Source: Streptantibioticus_A sp037034305 (GTDB taxonomy: Bacteria; Actinomycetota; Actinomycetes; Streptomycetales; Streptomycetaceae). From it: a stretch of DNA of 64,000 nt. Shown in pieces: positions 16,285 to 24,741 of this stretch; positions within the stretch are counted from its first letter, which is position 1; each line of letters begins with the position of its first letter. The stretch covers positions 11,903-75,902 of the forward strand of contig JBAGJY010000031.1 of the NCBI GenBank assembly GCA_037034305.1. The letters are read 5' to 3'. The translations under genes and the position numbers were made by a program. Below the pieces are notes generated by a model. It had not been told where the DNA came from. It saw nothing but the letters and a program-made list of their open reading frames with translations, and ran no database searches.

Positions 16285-16741
16285 GAGGTCCCCTTCTCGC
16301 TGGTTCACCCGGGGTCGGCCAGCGGAGTCCGCAACACCCCCCGGCAAACACCCCCTCATCAGGACGTTACGGCCATCCACCGCCGCCGTCGCCAGGGCGC
16401 GCGGCCCTTTTCGCGGCTGGCACCCCAAACAGGCCAGCAAGCTCCGGCGCACACCCGTCCCGTGGGCGGTCCGCTCGGGCCCGGTACGGCCGCGCCGCCG
16501 ACTCGCGGAGCAGGCGGATTCGTGTGACGTCAGGACAGTCCAGTGCGGCGCACTGCCGGTTGCCGACCACCGGCTCACTGCTTCTGCCGGGGCGCCCGCG
16601 GCCTCCTGGGGGCTGGAACCTGAGGGAAGAACCCCCCGGAACAACCCATTCCGCCAAAGGGGCGAAAAGCGCACAATGGATATGCGGCCCCGCGCCGTGA
16701 GGCGCGGTCCAGTTGTGTGGGCAGTGAAGGAGATGAGTCGT
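16285..16741. other. divergent intergenic region
   Basis: About 457 bases between the ABM and SPW genes with no convincing gene. A small dyad CGGAA-N7-TTCCG is centred near 16640, about 100 bases before the SPW start, and could be a regulator site. The rest shows nothing recognisable. Confidence 0.45.
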
Positions 16742-17194
16742 ATGGCCGACGTCTCACGCCACGCAGGTGATCTTTCGCAGCACCCCGACGTGCACGAGAT
16801 GCGGGAGCGCTACGCCCGCGTGGAAGCCGGGCGACGGGAGGTGGCCGTTGACGGGCTGGTGGTGCTGGCCGGTCTGTGGTGCGCCATCTCGGCATGGACG
16901 GTCCACTTCAACCTGAGCCGTCCCGACCTCATGATCAACAACCTCATCATCGGCCTGGCCGTCGCCGTGATCGGCCTCGGTCTCACCATGGTGCCCGAGC
17001 GGATGCAGGGCCTGAGCTGGGCCGCGGCCGTGATGGGGATCTGGCTGATCATCTCGCCCTGGGTGGTCACCCGCGCACCGGACGCAGGAATGATAGTCAG
17101 CAACGTCGTCGTCGGCGCGTGCATCTTCCTGCTGGGGCTGATCGCCGCGGGGATGATCACGCGGAGCAAGAAGCCCGCAACGGCTGCACGATGA
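16742..17194 (+). CDS. SPW-repeat membrane protein
   Basis: 150 residues from ATG 16742 with GAAGGAG nine bases upstream. The polar N-terminus (residues 1-40) is followed by four membrane helices. The last pair contains LSWAAAVMGIWLIISPWVV, the Ser-Pro-Trp signature of SPW-repeat proteins; the first half (VLAGLWCAISAWTV) is its diverged partner. The family's function is unknown. It stands alone between the ABM gene and glnA. Confidence 0.75.
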   Translation: MADVSRHAGDLSQHPDVHEMRERYARVEAGRREVAVDGLVVLAGLWCAISAWTVHFNLSRPDLMINNLIIGLAVAVIGLGLTMVPERMQGLSWAAAVMGIWLIISPWVVTRAPDAGMIVSNVVVGACIFLLGLIAAGMITRSKKPATAAR

Positions 17195-17199
17195 ACCAC

Positions 17200-17225
17200 G
17201 GCCGCCCCCGCCCGCGGGGGCGGCC
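17200..17225. terminator. GC-rich hairpin between SPW gene and glnA
   Basis: GGCCGCCCCCGC at 17200-17211 pairs with 17214-17225. It lies five bases after the SPW stop and about 110 bases beyond the glnA stop, so it could serve both convergent genes. Confidence 0.65.
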
Positions 17226-17336
17226 CTCTCCGGAGCCCTCCCGGGGCTCGAAGGACGAAACGCGACGAGGACCGCCACCCGCGAACGGGCGGCGGCCCTC
17301 ATCGACGTGCCTTACGTTACGTCAGGCGTGGTTGGC

Positions 17337-18746
17337 CTAGATGTCGAAGTACAGCTCGAACTCGTGCGGGTGCGGGCGCAGTTGCATCGGGGCGATCTCG
17401 TTGGTGCGCTTGTAGTCGATCCAGGTCTCGATCAGGTCCGAGGTGAACACACCGCCCTGGAGCAGGTACTCGTGGTCGGCCTCCAGGGAGTCGAGGACGG
17501 CCGGGAGGGACGTCGGGACCTGGGGGACGTTGGCGTGCTCCTCCGGAGCCAGCTCGTAGAGGTCCTTGTCGACCGGCTCGGCGGGCTCGATCTTGTTCTT
17601 GATGCCGTCCAGACCGGCCAGCAGCAGGGCCGAGAAGGCCAGGTACGGGTTGCTGGACGGGTCGGGGGCGCGGAACTCGATGCGCTTGGCCTTGGGGTTG
17701 GCGCCGGTGATCGGGATGCGGATGGCGGCGGAGCGGTTGCGCTGCGAGTAGACCAGGTTGACCGGGGCCTCGAAGCCGGGGACCAGGCGGTGGTAGGAGT
17801 TCACCGTCGGGTTGGTGAACGCCAGCAGCGACGGGGCGTGCTTGAGGATGCCGCCGATGTAGTAGCGGGCGGTGTCCGACAGGCCCGCGTAGCCCTGCTC
17901 GTCGTAGAACAGCGGCTCGCCCGCGTTCCACAGCGACTGGTGGCAGTGCATGCCCGAGCCGTTGTCACCGAAGATCGGCTTCGGCATGAAGGTCGCGGTC
18001 TTGCCGTTGCGCCAGGCCACGTTCTTGACGATGTACTTGAACAGCATCAGGTCGTCGGCGGCGGCCAGCAGCGTGTTGAACTTGTAGTTGATCTCCGCCT
18101 GGCCCGCGGTGCCCACCTCGTGGTGCTGGCGCTCGACCTTCAGGCCCGCCTTGTTCAGCTCCAGCGAGATCTCGGCGCGCAGGTCGGCGAAGTGGTCCAC
18201 CGGCGGGGCCGGGAAGTAGCCGCCCTTGTAGCGGACCTTGTAGCCGCGGTTGTCCTCCAGCGCACCGGTGTTCCAGGCGCCCGCCTCGGAGTCGATGTGG
18301 TAGAAGGACTCGTTCGACTTGGTCTCGAAGCGCACGCTGTCGAAGACGTAGAACTCCGCCTCCGGGCCGAAGTACGCGGTGTCCGCGATGCCCGTGGAGG
18401 CGAGGTACGCCTCGGCCTTCTTCGCCACGTTCCGCGGGTCACGGCTGTACTGCTCGCCGGTGATCGGGTCGTGGATGAAGAAGTTGATGTTGAGGGTCTT
18501 GTCCCGGCGGAACGGGTCGACCCGCGCCGTGGACAGGTCGGCGCGCAGCGCCATGTCGGACTCGTGGATGGCCTGGAAGCCGCGGATCGAGGAGCCGTCG
18601 AACATCAGGTCCTCGGCGGGGTCGAACGCCTCCACCGGCACCGTGAAGTGCTGCATGATGCCGGGCAGGTCGCAGAACCGGACATCGACGAACTTGACGT
18701 CCTCGTCCCGCAGGAACTTCTTGGCCTCGTCGGCGTTCTGGAACAT
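17337..18746 (-). CDS. glnA: type I (GSI-beta) glutamine synthetase
   Basis: 469 residues from ATG 18746, preceded by GAGGAGGAG. The family motifs are present: FDGSSIRGFQAIHESDM, EAEFYVFD, the ATP site KPIFGDNGSGMHCHQS, and NRSAAIRIP. Tyr397 in DKDLYELAPEE is the adenylylation site and falls at the same number as in the E. coli enzyme, so GlnE control is expected. Catalyses ATP-dependent condensation of ammonia with glutamate. A four-part GlnR operator overlaps the likely promoter upstream. Divergent from the RDD gene. Confidence 0.97.
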   Translation of the reverse strand: MFQNADEAKKFLRDEDVKFVDVRFCDLPGIMQHFTVPVEAFDPAEDLMFDGSSIRGFQAIHESDMALRADLSTARVDPFRRDKTLNINFFIHDPITGEQYSRDPRNVAKKAEAYLASTGIADTAYFGPEAEFYVFDSVRFETKSNESFYHIDSEAGAWNTGALEDNRGYKVRYKGGYFPAPPVDHFADLRAEISLELNKAGLKVERQHHEVGTAGQAEINYKFNTLLAAADDLMLFKYIVKNVAWRNGKTATFMPKPIFGDNGSGMHCHQSLWNAGEPLFYDEQGYAGLSDTARYYIGGILKHAPSLLAFTNPTVNSYHRLVPGFEAPVNLVYSQRNRSAAIRIPITGANPKAKRIEFRAPDPSSNPYLAFSALLLAGLDGIKNKIEPAEPVDKDLYELAPEEHANVPQVPTSLPAVLDSLEADHEYLLQGGVFTSDLIETWIDYKRTNEIAPMQLRPHPHEFELYFDI

Positions 18747-18819
18747 CCAACTCCTCCTCGGCCCGGCCTTGCGTGGCTCGGGGCTTGCTGGTCCGTGCGA
18801 CCAGTGCGGTGGCGCACGC

Positions 18820-18833
18820 TGGTCCCGACCATA
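18820..18833 (-). promoter_or_regulatory. glnA -10 region with overlapping DasR-like dyad
   Basis: On the minus strand TATGGT (18828-18833) is a plausible -10 hexamer, with no good -35, as expected for an activated promoter. It overlaps TGGTC-CC-GACCA (18820-18831), which differs from the DasR dre core TGGTCTAGACCA only at the two central bases. A second, wider dyad CTGGTC-N5-GACCAG lies at 18788-18804. DasR binding is inferred from the motif alone. Confidence 0.4.
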
Positions 18834-18843
18834 TGGATCCGGC

Positions 18844-18881
18844 ATTTCCCAAGGATGACCCATTTGTTTCGCAGACGTTAA
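18844..18881 (-). promoter_or_regulatory. GlnR operator of glnA
   Basis: On the minus strand: TTAAC-N6-GAAAC-N6-GTCAT-N6-GAAAT, the full a1-b1-a2-b2 arrangement of the Streptomyces GlnR box with exact six-base spacers. It is centred about 41 bases upstream of the start site implied by the TATGGT -10, a typical activator position, and about 115 bases before the glnA ATG. Confidence 0.85.
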
Positions 18882-18946
18882 CCGGCGACCGCCGGGGCCG
18901 GTGGGGCCAGCGCTGGGCGCCCGGCCGGGGGCAGTACCTTGGACGG

Positions 18947-19414
18947 GTGGACAAACGGGAAGCTTTGGGATCGTGGATCTCCGGCCCGCGTGCGGCGGCC
19001 GAGCAGATGGGCGCCGACTTCGGCTACCGGGGCAAGCGCCTGGGGCTGCCCCAGGAGGGGCCCGGCTCCATCGCGCCGGTGGGCCGGCGGATCGCGGCGC
19101 TGTGCGTCGACTGGGCGCTGTGCCTGCTGATCGCCTACGGGCTGCTGGCCCACGGCAACACACAGGCGGCCAGCAACTGGACGTTCGCCCTGTTCGGGGT
19201 GCTCAGCCTGGTCACCGTGGGAACGGTCGGCTGCACCCCCGGCAAGCGCCTGCTGGGCCTGCGGGTCGTCCGGGAGGACGGCGGACGGCTGGGCCCCGCC
19301 GCGGTGGCGCTGCGCACCGTGCTGCTGCTCCTGGTCGTTCCGGCGGCGATCTGGGACCGGGACAGCCGAGGGCTGCACGACAAGGCCGCGCGCGCCGTAC
19401 AGGTGCGGATCTGA
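18947..19414 (+). CDS. RDD-family membrane protein
   Basis: 155 residues starting at GTG 18947 (VDKREALGSWISGPRAAAEQ). TACCTT at 18935-18940 lies six bases before the GTG, so the transcript may be leaderless. An RDD domain follows with PVGRRIAALCVDWALCLLI at the first membrane segment, two more helices, and CTPGKRLLGLRVVREDG, then WDRDSRGLHDKAARAVQV at the end with the family's Arg and Asp residues. Function unknown; transport or ion exchange has been proposed for some RDD proteins. Divergent from glnA. Confidence 0.8.
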   Translation: MDKREALGSWISGPRAAAEQMGADFGYRGKRLGLPQEGPGSIAPVGRRIAALCVDWALCLLIAYGLLAHGNTQAASNWTFALFGVLSLVTVGTVGCTPGKRLLGLRVVREDGGRLGPAAVALRTVLLLLVVPAAIWDRDSRGLHDKAARAVQVRI

Positions 19415-19430
19415 GCGCTGCGCCGGGAGC

Positions 19431-19514
19431 GCGGCGATCTGCCGTCGATCGTCCGCGGCACCGTTGCGGCTGGTCGCGCGGTTACCCGCGCGCCTTCAGG
19501 GCGCTGCAGAACCG
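19431..19514 (+). repeat. dispersed intergenic repeat, copy A
   Basis: About 84 bases shared with copies at 47011-47086 (inverted) and 48668-48751. Core: CTGGTCGCGCGGTTaCCCGC, then a GCGC-CTT-C(A)GGGCGC-like hairpin and GAACCG. It lies just after the RDD stop. Confidence 0.7.
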
Positions 19515-19550
19515 CAGCGGCCTTCGCCGACTTGCCCGGCGCACCAAGCG

Positions 19551-19584
19551 AAAGGGGTTCGGGGCAGGTGCCCCGAACCCCTTC
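19551..19584. terminator. bidirectional terminator between RDD and DUF4191 genes
   Basis: Perfect 14-bp stem (19552-19565 with 19570-19583) and a 4-base loop, flanked by A and T-rich edges on both sides. It sits between two convergent genes. Confidence 0.85.
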
Positions 19585-19597
19585 GCCGTTCGTTGCC

Positions 19598-20284
19598 TCA
19601 GCGCGTCTTGCCGTTCCTGGGCATCCGCGCGTTCTTCGGCATCGGCCCCTTCGGGATCGGCATGTTGCTCATCAGGTCGCCCAGCGCCTTGAGCCGGTCG
19701 TTGATCTCGGTGACCTTCTGGCCGGGCAGCACCCGCGGCAGCTTGAGCAGCGTGGTGCGGATCTTCTTCAGCGACACCTCGTCATCACCGTTGCCGACGA
19801 TGATGTCGGTGACCGGCGCCTCCACGGCGACCCGCGCCATCTTCTTCTTCTCCGCGGCGAGCAGGGCCTTGACCCGGTTCGGGTTGCCCTCGCCGACCAG
19901 CACGATCCCGGCCCGGCCGACCGCGCGGTGCACCAGGTCCTGGTTGCGGTTCATCGCCACCGCGGGCGTCACCGTCCAGCCGCGGCCGATGTTCTCCAGC
20001 ACCGCCGCCGCGGCGCCCGGCTGGTTCTCCATCTGACCGAAAGCGGCCCGCTCGGCCCGGCGGCCGAAGACGATCGCCATCGCGAGGACAGCCAGCAGGA
20101 AGCCCAGGATGCCCGCGTAGACGGGGTGACCGATCAAGAAGCCGATGGCGAGGAGCACACCGAAGGTCACGATGCCCACACCCGCGACGACTAGGCCGAC
20201 CTTCGGGTCGACCCGCCGGGTCATCTTGTAGGTCAGGCCGATCTGCTTCAGCCGCCCGGGGTTCTCAGATTTCTCCCTCGCCAT
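19598..20284 (-). CDS. DUF4191 integral membrane protein
   Basis: 228 residues from ATG 20284 (MAREKSENPGRLKQIGLTYK). Two adjacent membrane helices lie around residues 27-70 (VGLVVAGVGIVTFGVLLAIG and the following segment). A soluble domain follows with GRGWTVTPAVAMNRNQDLVH and RAGIVLVGEGNPNRVKALLA, ending in a basic tail. The family is conserved next to lipoate genes in actinobacteria. Function unknown. The terminator at 19551-19584 ends it. Confidence 0.85.
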   Translation of the reverse strand: MAREKSENPGRLKQIGLTYKMTRRVDPKVGLVVAGVGIVTFGVLLAIGFLIGHPVYAGILGFLLAVLAMAIVFGRRAERAAFGQMENQPGAAAAVLENIGRGWTVTPAVAMNRNQDLVHRAVGRAGIVLVGEGNPNRVKALLAAEKKKMARVAVEAPVTDIIVGNGDDEVSLKKIRTTLLKLPRVLPGQKVTEINDRLKALGDLMSNMPIPKGPMPKNARMPRNGKTR

Positions 20285-20346
20285 GCCGCACAGGATACGT
20301 GGCCCGAACGGCTGAGGCGCCATCGGATGGTGGCGCCTCAGCCGTC

Positions 20347-20580
20347 TCAGCGGTCGGCGCCGTCCCGTCCCGATGTGGTGAGGGTCTCCAGCACGTGCTG
20401 GGCCTCGCGACGGTCCTTGGCGCGCCTGCGGTCCTCCAGTACCGCCGTCCAGGCGTTGCGCCGGGCGGTCTGCTGGCCGCCGCGCAGCAAGAACGCCTCC
20501 ACGGCGCGCAGTGCGCCGGTGACGGAGGTGCTGGTCGCGGCGGTAGAGCTCGCATGTGCATGCGCGGAGTGCGCCTGCAT
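20347..20580 (-). CDS. small conserved hypothetical protein
   Basis: 77 residues from ATG 20580 with GAGGGAGACC upstream. The Ala/Ser/Thr-rich start is followed by a basic helical stretch (ALRAVEAFLLRGGQQTARRN, then EDRRRAKDRREAQHVLETL). No membrane segment or family motif is recognised. Similar short proteins lie between lipA and the DUF4191 gene in Streptomyces, as I recall, which supports it being real. Confidence 0.65.
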   Translation of the reverse strand: MQAHSAHAHASSTAATSTSVTGALRAVEAFLLRGGQQTARRNAWTAVLEDRRRAKDRREAQHVLETLTTSGRDGADR

Positions 20581-20900
20581 GGTCGGTCTCCCTCGGGCCG
20601 GAAGAAACGGCAGGACTGTGCTCGTGCCTCCAGGTGCTCGCACCTGGGTTCGGGGCTCGTACCCCAGGATCACCACATTGTGTTACCAGTCGGTGACGCA
20701 CCGGTCAAACGGTCGTGAATCCCTTGCGGGGCCTTTACGCCCGCGCACCCCGGCCTTGACGCGCCCCGCCGCGACGGCGCCTCGCCCCCGCCGCGGCCGC
20801 GGCTCGGCTGCGCCGCTCCTGTTCATGGTCGCGCTCCGGCTCGTCTGCGCCGCGGCCGCGTACGTGCCCCGGCACTCGTCCCTCGGCCGGGAACCGCGGC
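20581..20900. other. intergenic between small protein gene and lipA
   Basis: About 320 bases. The half next to the small gene is less GC-rich (around 20625-20700) and likely holds its promoter. A 23-bp copy of the lipA 3' end (20905-20927) occurs at 20796-20818. No gene recognised. Confidence 0.45.
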
Positions 20901-21854
20901 CTACGCCGCGGCTCGGCTGCGCCGCTCGATCGCCTGCTGGAACAGGCGGCCCGCACGGTACGAGGAGCGGACCAGCGGACCCGACATGACGCCCGCGTAG
21001 CCGATCTCCTCGGCCTCTTCCCTGAGTTCGACGAACTCGGCGGGCTTCACCCAGCGCTCCACCGGGTGGTGCCGCAGGCTCGGCCGCAGGTACTGGGTGA
21101 TGGTGATCAGCTCGCACCCGGCGTCGTAGAGGTCCTGCAGCGCCTCGCTGATCTCCTCCCGGGTCTCGCCCATGCCCAGGATCAGGTTGGACTTGGTGAC
21201 CAGGCCCGCCTCACGCGCCTTGGTGATCACCTCCAGGGAGCGCTCGTAGCGGAAGCCGGGCCGGATCCGCTTGAAGATCCGCGGCACCGTCTCCACATTG
21301 TGCGCCAGCACCTCGGGGCGCGCCGAGAAGACCTCGGCGAGCTGCTCGGGAACCGCGTTGAAGTCCGGGATCAGCAGCTCGACCTTGGTGCGGCCGGCCT
21401 CGCGGTCCGCGGTCATCGCGTGGATCTGGCGCACCGTCTCGGCGTACAGCCAGGCGCCGCCGTCCTCCAGGTCGTCGCGGGCGACGCCGGTGATGGTGGC
21501 GTAGTTGAGGTCCATGGTGACCACCGACTCGCCGACCCGGCGCGGCTCGTCGCGGTCCAGCGCCTGCGGCTTGCCGGTGTCGATCTGGCAGAAGTCACAG
21601 CGCCGGGTGCACTGGTCGCCGCCGATGAGGAAGGTGGCCTCGCGGTCCTCCCAGCACTCGTAGATGTTCGGGCAGCCCGCCTCCTGACAGACGGTGTGCA
21701 GGCCCTCCCGCTTCACCAGGCTGTGCAGCTCGGTGTACTCGGGGCCCATCTTCGCCCGGGTCTTGATCCACTCGGGCTTGCGCTCGATGGGGGTCTGGCT
21801 GTTGCGGACCTCCAGGCGCAGCAGCTTGCGTCCGTCGGGTGCGACTGCGGACAC
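20901..21854 (-). CDS. lipA: lipoyl synthase
   Basis: 317 residues from GTG 21854 (GGGAG upstream). A radical-SAM enzyme that inserts sulfur at C6 and C8 of protein-bound octanoate. Both 4Fe-4S sites are visible: the auxiliary cluster Cys in CQEAGCPNIYEC and the SAM cluster CTRRCDFC. The C-terminal RSSYRAG supplies the serine ligand motif. It lies downstream of lipB, separated by 117 bases, and the SucB lipoyl domains encoded at 29996 are obvious clients. Confidence 0.97.
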   Translation of the reverse strand: MSAVAPDGRKLLRLEVRNSQTPIERKPEWIKTRAKMGPEYTELHSLVKREGLHTVCQEAGCPNIYECWEDREATFLIGGDQCTRRCDFCQIDTGKPQALDRDEPRRVGESVVTMDLNYATITGVARDDLEDGGAWLYAETVRQIHAMTADREAGRTKVELLIPDFNAVPEQLAEVFSARPEVLAHNVETVPRIFKRIRPGFRYERSLEVITKAREAGLVTKSNLILGMGETREEISEALQDLYDAGCELITITQYLRPSLRHHPVERWVKPAEFVELREEAEEIGYAGVMSGPLVRSSYRAGRLFQQAIERRSRAAA

Positions 21855-21931
21855 GGCGGGCTCCCTGTGACTTCGATTCTTCGGCGTACACCAGGGTACG
21901 CCCGTTGTTTACGCGCCTTCCGCCCTAGGGA

Positions 21932-21949
21932 ACCCGCGACCTCGCGGGT
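21932..21949 (-). terminator. short inverted repeat between lipB and lipA
   Basis: ACCCGCGA-CC-TCGCGGGT. It may act as a weak terminator or processing hairpin between the two lip genes. Low certainty because the effective loop and lack of U-tract make it ambiguous. Confidence 0.35.
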
Positions 21950-21971
21950 GCATTCCCCTGAACGGAAGGGC

Positions 21972-22754
21972 TCATACCGCGCGCGGCAGCGGTACCGCGG
22001 AGGTGAGCACCTCGTGCAGGTGCTTCTCCACCACGGGCAGCACCTCGGTCACCGGGACCTCGCGGCCCAACTCGTTGGAGAGCGAGGTGACACCGGCGTC
22101 CCGGATGCCGCAGGGCACGATCCGGTCGAACCAGGTGTTGTCCGGATTGCAGTTGAGCGCGAAGCCGTGCATCGTCACGCCCTTGGCGACCCGGATGCCG
22201 ATCGCGGCCAGCTTGCGGTCCTCCCGGCGCTGGCCCGCGTTGGACGGGGCGTACTCGGGGCCGCTGAGCCGGGGGTCGAACTCCTCGTCGCCGAGCCGGG
22301 GGTCGAGGTCCAGCGTCAGCCCCGGCACCGCCGGGCGCTCCTCGACCGGATCGCCGAGCACCCACACCCCGCTGCGCCCCTCCACGCGGGTGGTCTCCAG
22401 GCCCAGCTCCGCGCAGGCCCGGATCAGCGCCTCCTCCAGCCGCCGTACGTGGGCGACCACGTCGACCGGGCGCGGCAGCTTCAGGATCGGGTAGCCGACC
22501 AGCTGGCCGGGGCCGTGCCAGGTGATCTTGCCGCCGCGGTCCACGTCCACCACCGGGGTGCCGTCCAGCGGGCGCTCGTTCTCGGCGGTGCGGCGTCCCG
22601 CCGTGTAGACCGGCGGATGCTCCAGCAGCAGGCAGGTGTCCGGGAGTTCGTCCGCGAAGCGCGCGGCGTGCACCCGGCGCTGCTCCTGCCAGGCCTCCTG
22701 GTACTCGACTGCGTCCGGCCCGAATCCCAGGTGGACGAAGCGCAGGTCACTCAC
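21972..22754 (-). CDS. lipB: octanoyl-[ACP]:protein N-octanoyltransferase
   Basis: 260 residues from GTG 22754, with AAGGAG eight bases upstream; a longer reading to 22844 is not supported by an SD. It transfers octanoate from ACP to lipoyl domains. Motifs are LLEHPPVYTAGRR, GGKITWHGPGQLVGYPIL, the catalytic Lys in AIGIRVAKGVTMHG and the catalytic Cys in PCGIRDAGVTSL. It carries an insertion of about 35 residues (near LDPRLGDEEFDPRLSG) before the Lys motif, typical of streptomycete LipB and absent from E. coli LipB. Confidence 0.96.
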   Translation of the reverse strand: MSDLRFVHLGFGPDAVEYQEAWQEQRRVHAARFADELPDTCLLLEHPPVYTAGRRTAENERPLDGTPVVDVDRGGKITWHGPGQLVGYPILKLPRPVDVVAHVRRLEEALIRACAELGLETTRVEGRSGVWVLGDPVEERPAVPGLTLDLDPRLGDEEFDPRLSGPEYAPSNAGQRREDRKLAAIGIRVAKGVTMHGFALNCNPDNTWFDRIVPCGIRDAGVTSLSNELGREVPVTEVLPVVEKHLHEVLTSAVPLPRAV

Positions 22755-23210
22755 GCTGTCTCCTTGCTCGCTCGTGCGCCCGCGCGGCGCCGGTGCGGCG
22801 ATCGCGGTCTCCTGCGGCTGGTCGGCCGCGCGCGCGTCACTCACATCGGCTCCTCAGGTCTTCGCTCATGGCGCCGTAAGCAACTGTACGGCCGGGCCTT
22901 CGACGCCCGAGCAGCGGCTGCCGCCCGTACCACGCCAACCTGGGCGGAGGGATGGATTCCGGTGAGGTGTACCGCGGTGGTTCACCCGTTTCGGCGAATG
23001 CTGGGCACGTACCGCGAAGTGCACGCTGCGGACAGTTACATTCGCGCCGTTCCCGGCGCTCGGCGACACGGCGAGCGCCGGGCTCAAGCACCGCCCGAGC
23101 ACCGCACGAGACCACCCGCGCGCCACCGTCCACCACGCCACACCACGTACCAGCCGGACCGCCCGCCCACCGCGTACCGCCATCCCTCCGAGGAGGGGAC
23201 CGCACAGCAC
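22755..23210. other. divergent intergenic region lipB / HTH-TPR regulator
   Basis: About 456 bases without a convincing gene. AT content rises around 23020-23045 (TACATT at 23037-23042). The part near 23100-23160 is Pro/Arg-codon-rich filler in all frames. Promoters for both genes are expected here but cannot be placed firmly. Confidence 0.45.
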
Positions 23211-24698
23211 ATGACGGATCGAACCACGCAGCGCCCACCGAACCGCCAGCTCGCCCAACTCATCGCCGAGGCGGGATTCTCCAACGCGGGCCTGGCCCGC
23301 CGGGTCGACCAACTCGGGGTCGAGCACGGACTGGACCTGCGCTACGACAAGACCTCGGTGACCCGCTGGCTACGCGGCCAACAGCCGCGCGGTACCACCC
23401 CGGCCCTGATCGCCGAGGTCTTCACCCGACGGCTGGGCCGTCGGCTGTCCGCCCAGGACCTCGGGCTGGACGCCTGCGCGCCGGTGTACGCCGGACTCGA
23501 GTTCGCCGCCACCCCGGAGGAGGCGGTGGACATCGTCAGCGGACTGTGGCGCAAGGACACCGGCAGCCAGGCCGAACTGCGCAGGATCGCCTTCACCCCG
23601 GCCGGACTGGTCGTGCCCAGCAGGGACTGGCTGATCGGCCGCCCCGACGACCGGGTCGCCCGCGGCCCCGGCAGCGGCCACGACGCCGCGCCGGACGGCC
23701 CGCAGCTGTCGACCAGGGTCCCGGCCCAGACCCGGGGCCGCCAGGGAGCGGGCGGGCGCGGCGGACCGGCCCGCGAACCGGGTCGCAGGGTGAGCGCCGG
23801 GGACATCCACGCGCTGCGCTCGGTGGGCGAGCTGTTCCGCTCGCTCGACCACGCGTACGGCGGCGGTCACGCCCGGCAGGCCCTGGTGCGCTATCTGGAG
23901 CACGAGGCGGAGCCGATGCTGCGCGGCAGCTACGGGGAGGCGCTCGGCCGACGGCTGTTCGCCGCCGCCGCCGACCTCACCCGGCTGGCCGGGTGGACGT
24001 CCTACGACATCGGCGCGCACGGGCTGGCCCAGCGGTACTTCGTGCAGTCGCTGCGGCTCGCCCAGGCCGCCGCCGATCGGCTCTACGGCGGATACGTGCT
24101 GGTCACCATGAGCCGCCAGGCGGTCTACCTGGGCCACGGCCGGGAGGCCGTGCAACTCGCCCGGGTCGCCCAGCAGGGCGTGGGCACCGGCGCGCCCGCG
24201 GTCGTCCAGGCGCTGCTGCACGCCGCCGAGGCGCGCGGGCACGGGCTGCTCGGCGACGCACGGGCGTGCGCCGCCTCGCTGGCCCGTGCCGAGCGGGCGC
24301 TGGAGGCGGCCCGGGCGGGGGAGGACGCGCCGTACTGGGCGAGGTTCTTCGACGAGGCGCAGCTGGCCGACGAGTTCGCCCACTGCCACCGGGACCTCCA
24401 GCAGTACCGGGCCGCCGCCCAGCACGCCGAGCGCTCGCTGCAACTGCGCGGGACGGCGTACGCGCGCAGCCGGGTGTTCTGCCGCACCGTGCTGGCCACC
24501 GCCCGTCTCGGCCTCGGCGAACTGGAGCAGGCCTGCACCCTCGCCTCGGAGGCGCTGCAACAGGCGTCCGAGATGCGGTCGGTGCGGGCGCTGGAGTACG
24601 TGCGGGACTTTGGACGACGGGTCGAGCCGTACCGGGACGCGCCACCGGTGCGGGCCTTCCACGAGCGCGCCGCGTCGCTGGGCGTGCCGATGGGCTGA
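23211..24698 (+). CDS. HTH/TPR-type transcriptional regulator (NsdA-like)
   Basis: 495 residues from ATG 23211, with AGGAGGGG about 12 bases upstream. The N-terminus (residues 10-60: QLAQLIAEAGFSNAGLARRV, DKTSVTRWLRGQQPRGTTP) is a helix-turn-helix that pairs N-terminal Asn/Arg recognition with a WLRG motif. The C-terminal half (from about 200) is all helix in TPR-like repeats (GHGREAVQLARVAQQG, CAASLARAERALEAAR). This architecture matches Streptomyces regulators such as NsdA that affect development and antibiotic production. Which process this copy controls is unknown. A Gly/Arg/Pro-rich linker lies around residues 145-195. Confidence 0.78.
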   Translation: MTDRTTQRPPNRQLAQLIAEAGFSNAGLARRVDQLGVEHGLDLRYDKTSVTRWLRGQQPRGTTPALIAEVFTRRLGRRLSAQDLGLDACAPVYAGLEFAATPEEAVDIVSGLWRKDTGSQAELRRIAFTPAGLVVPSRDWLIGRPDDRVARGPGSGHDAAPDGPQLSTRVPAQTRGRQGAGGRGGPAREPGRRVSAGDIHALRSVGELFRSLDHAYGGGHARQALVRYLEHEAEPMLRGSYGEALGRRLFAAAADLTRLAGWTSYDIGAHGLAQRYFVQSLRLAQAAADRLYGGYVLVTMSRQAVYLGHGREAVQLARVAQQGVGTGAPAVVQALLHAAEARGHGLLGDARACAASLARAERALEAARAGEDAPYWARFFDEAQLADEFAHCHRDLQQYRAAAQHAERSLQLRGTAYARSRVFCRTVLATARLGLGELEQACTLASEALQQASEMRSVRALEYVRDFGRRVEPYRDAPPVRAFHERAASLGVPMG

Positions 24699-24703
24699 TC
24701 CGC

Positions 24704-24734
24704 GGGCGGGCCGTATACGACGTACGGCCCGCCC
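24704..24734. terminator. terminator between regulator and FAD oxidoreductase
   Basis: Perfect 12-bp stem (24704-24715 with 24723-24734), 7-base loop, between two convergent genes. Confidence 0.8.
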
Positions 24735-24741
24735 CGGGCGG

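Noticed and set aside
17307..18881. Plus-strand 524-codon frame across glnA
   Set aside because: Antisense to glnA, whose SD, start and motifs are clear.
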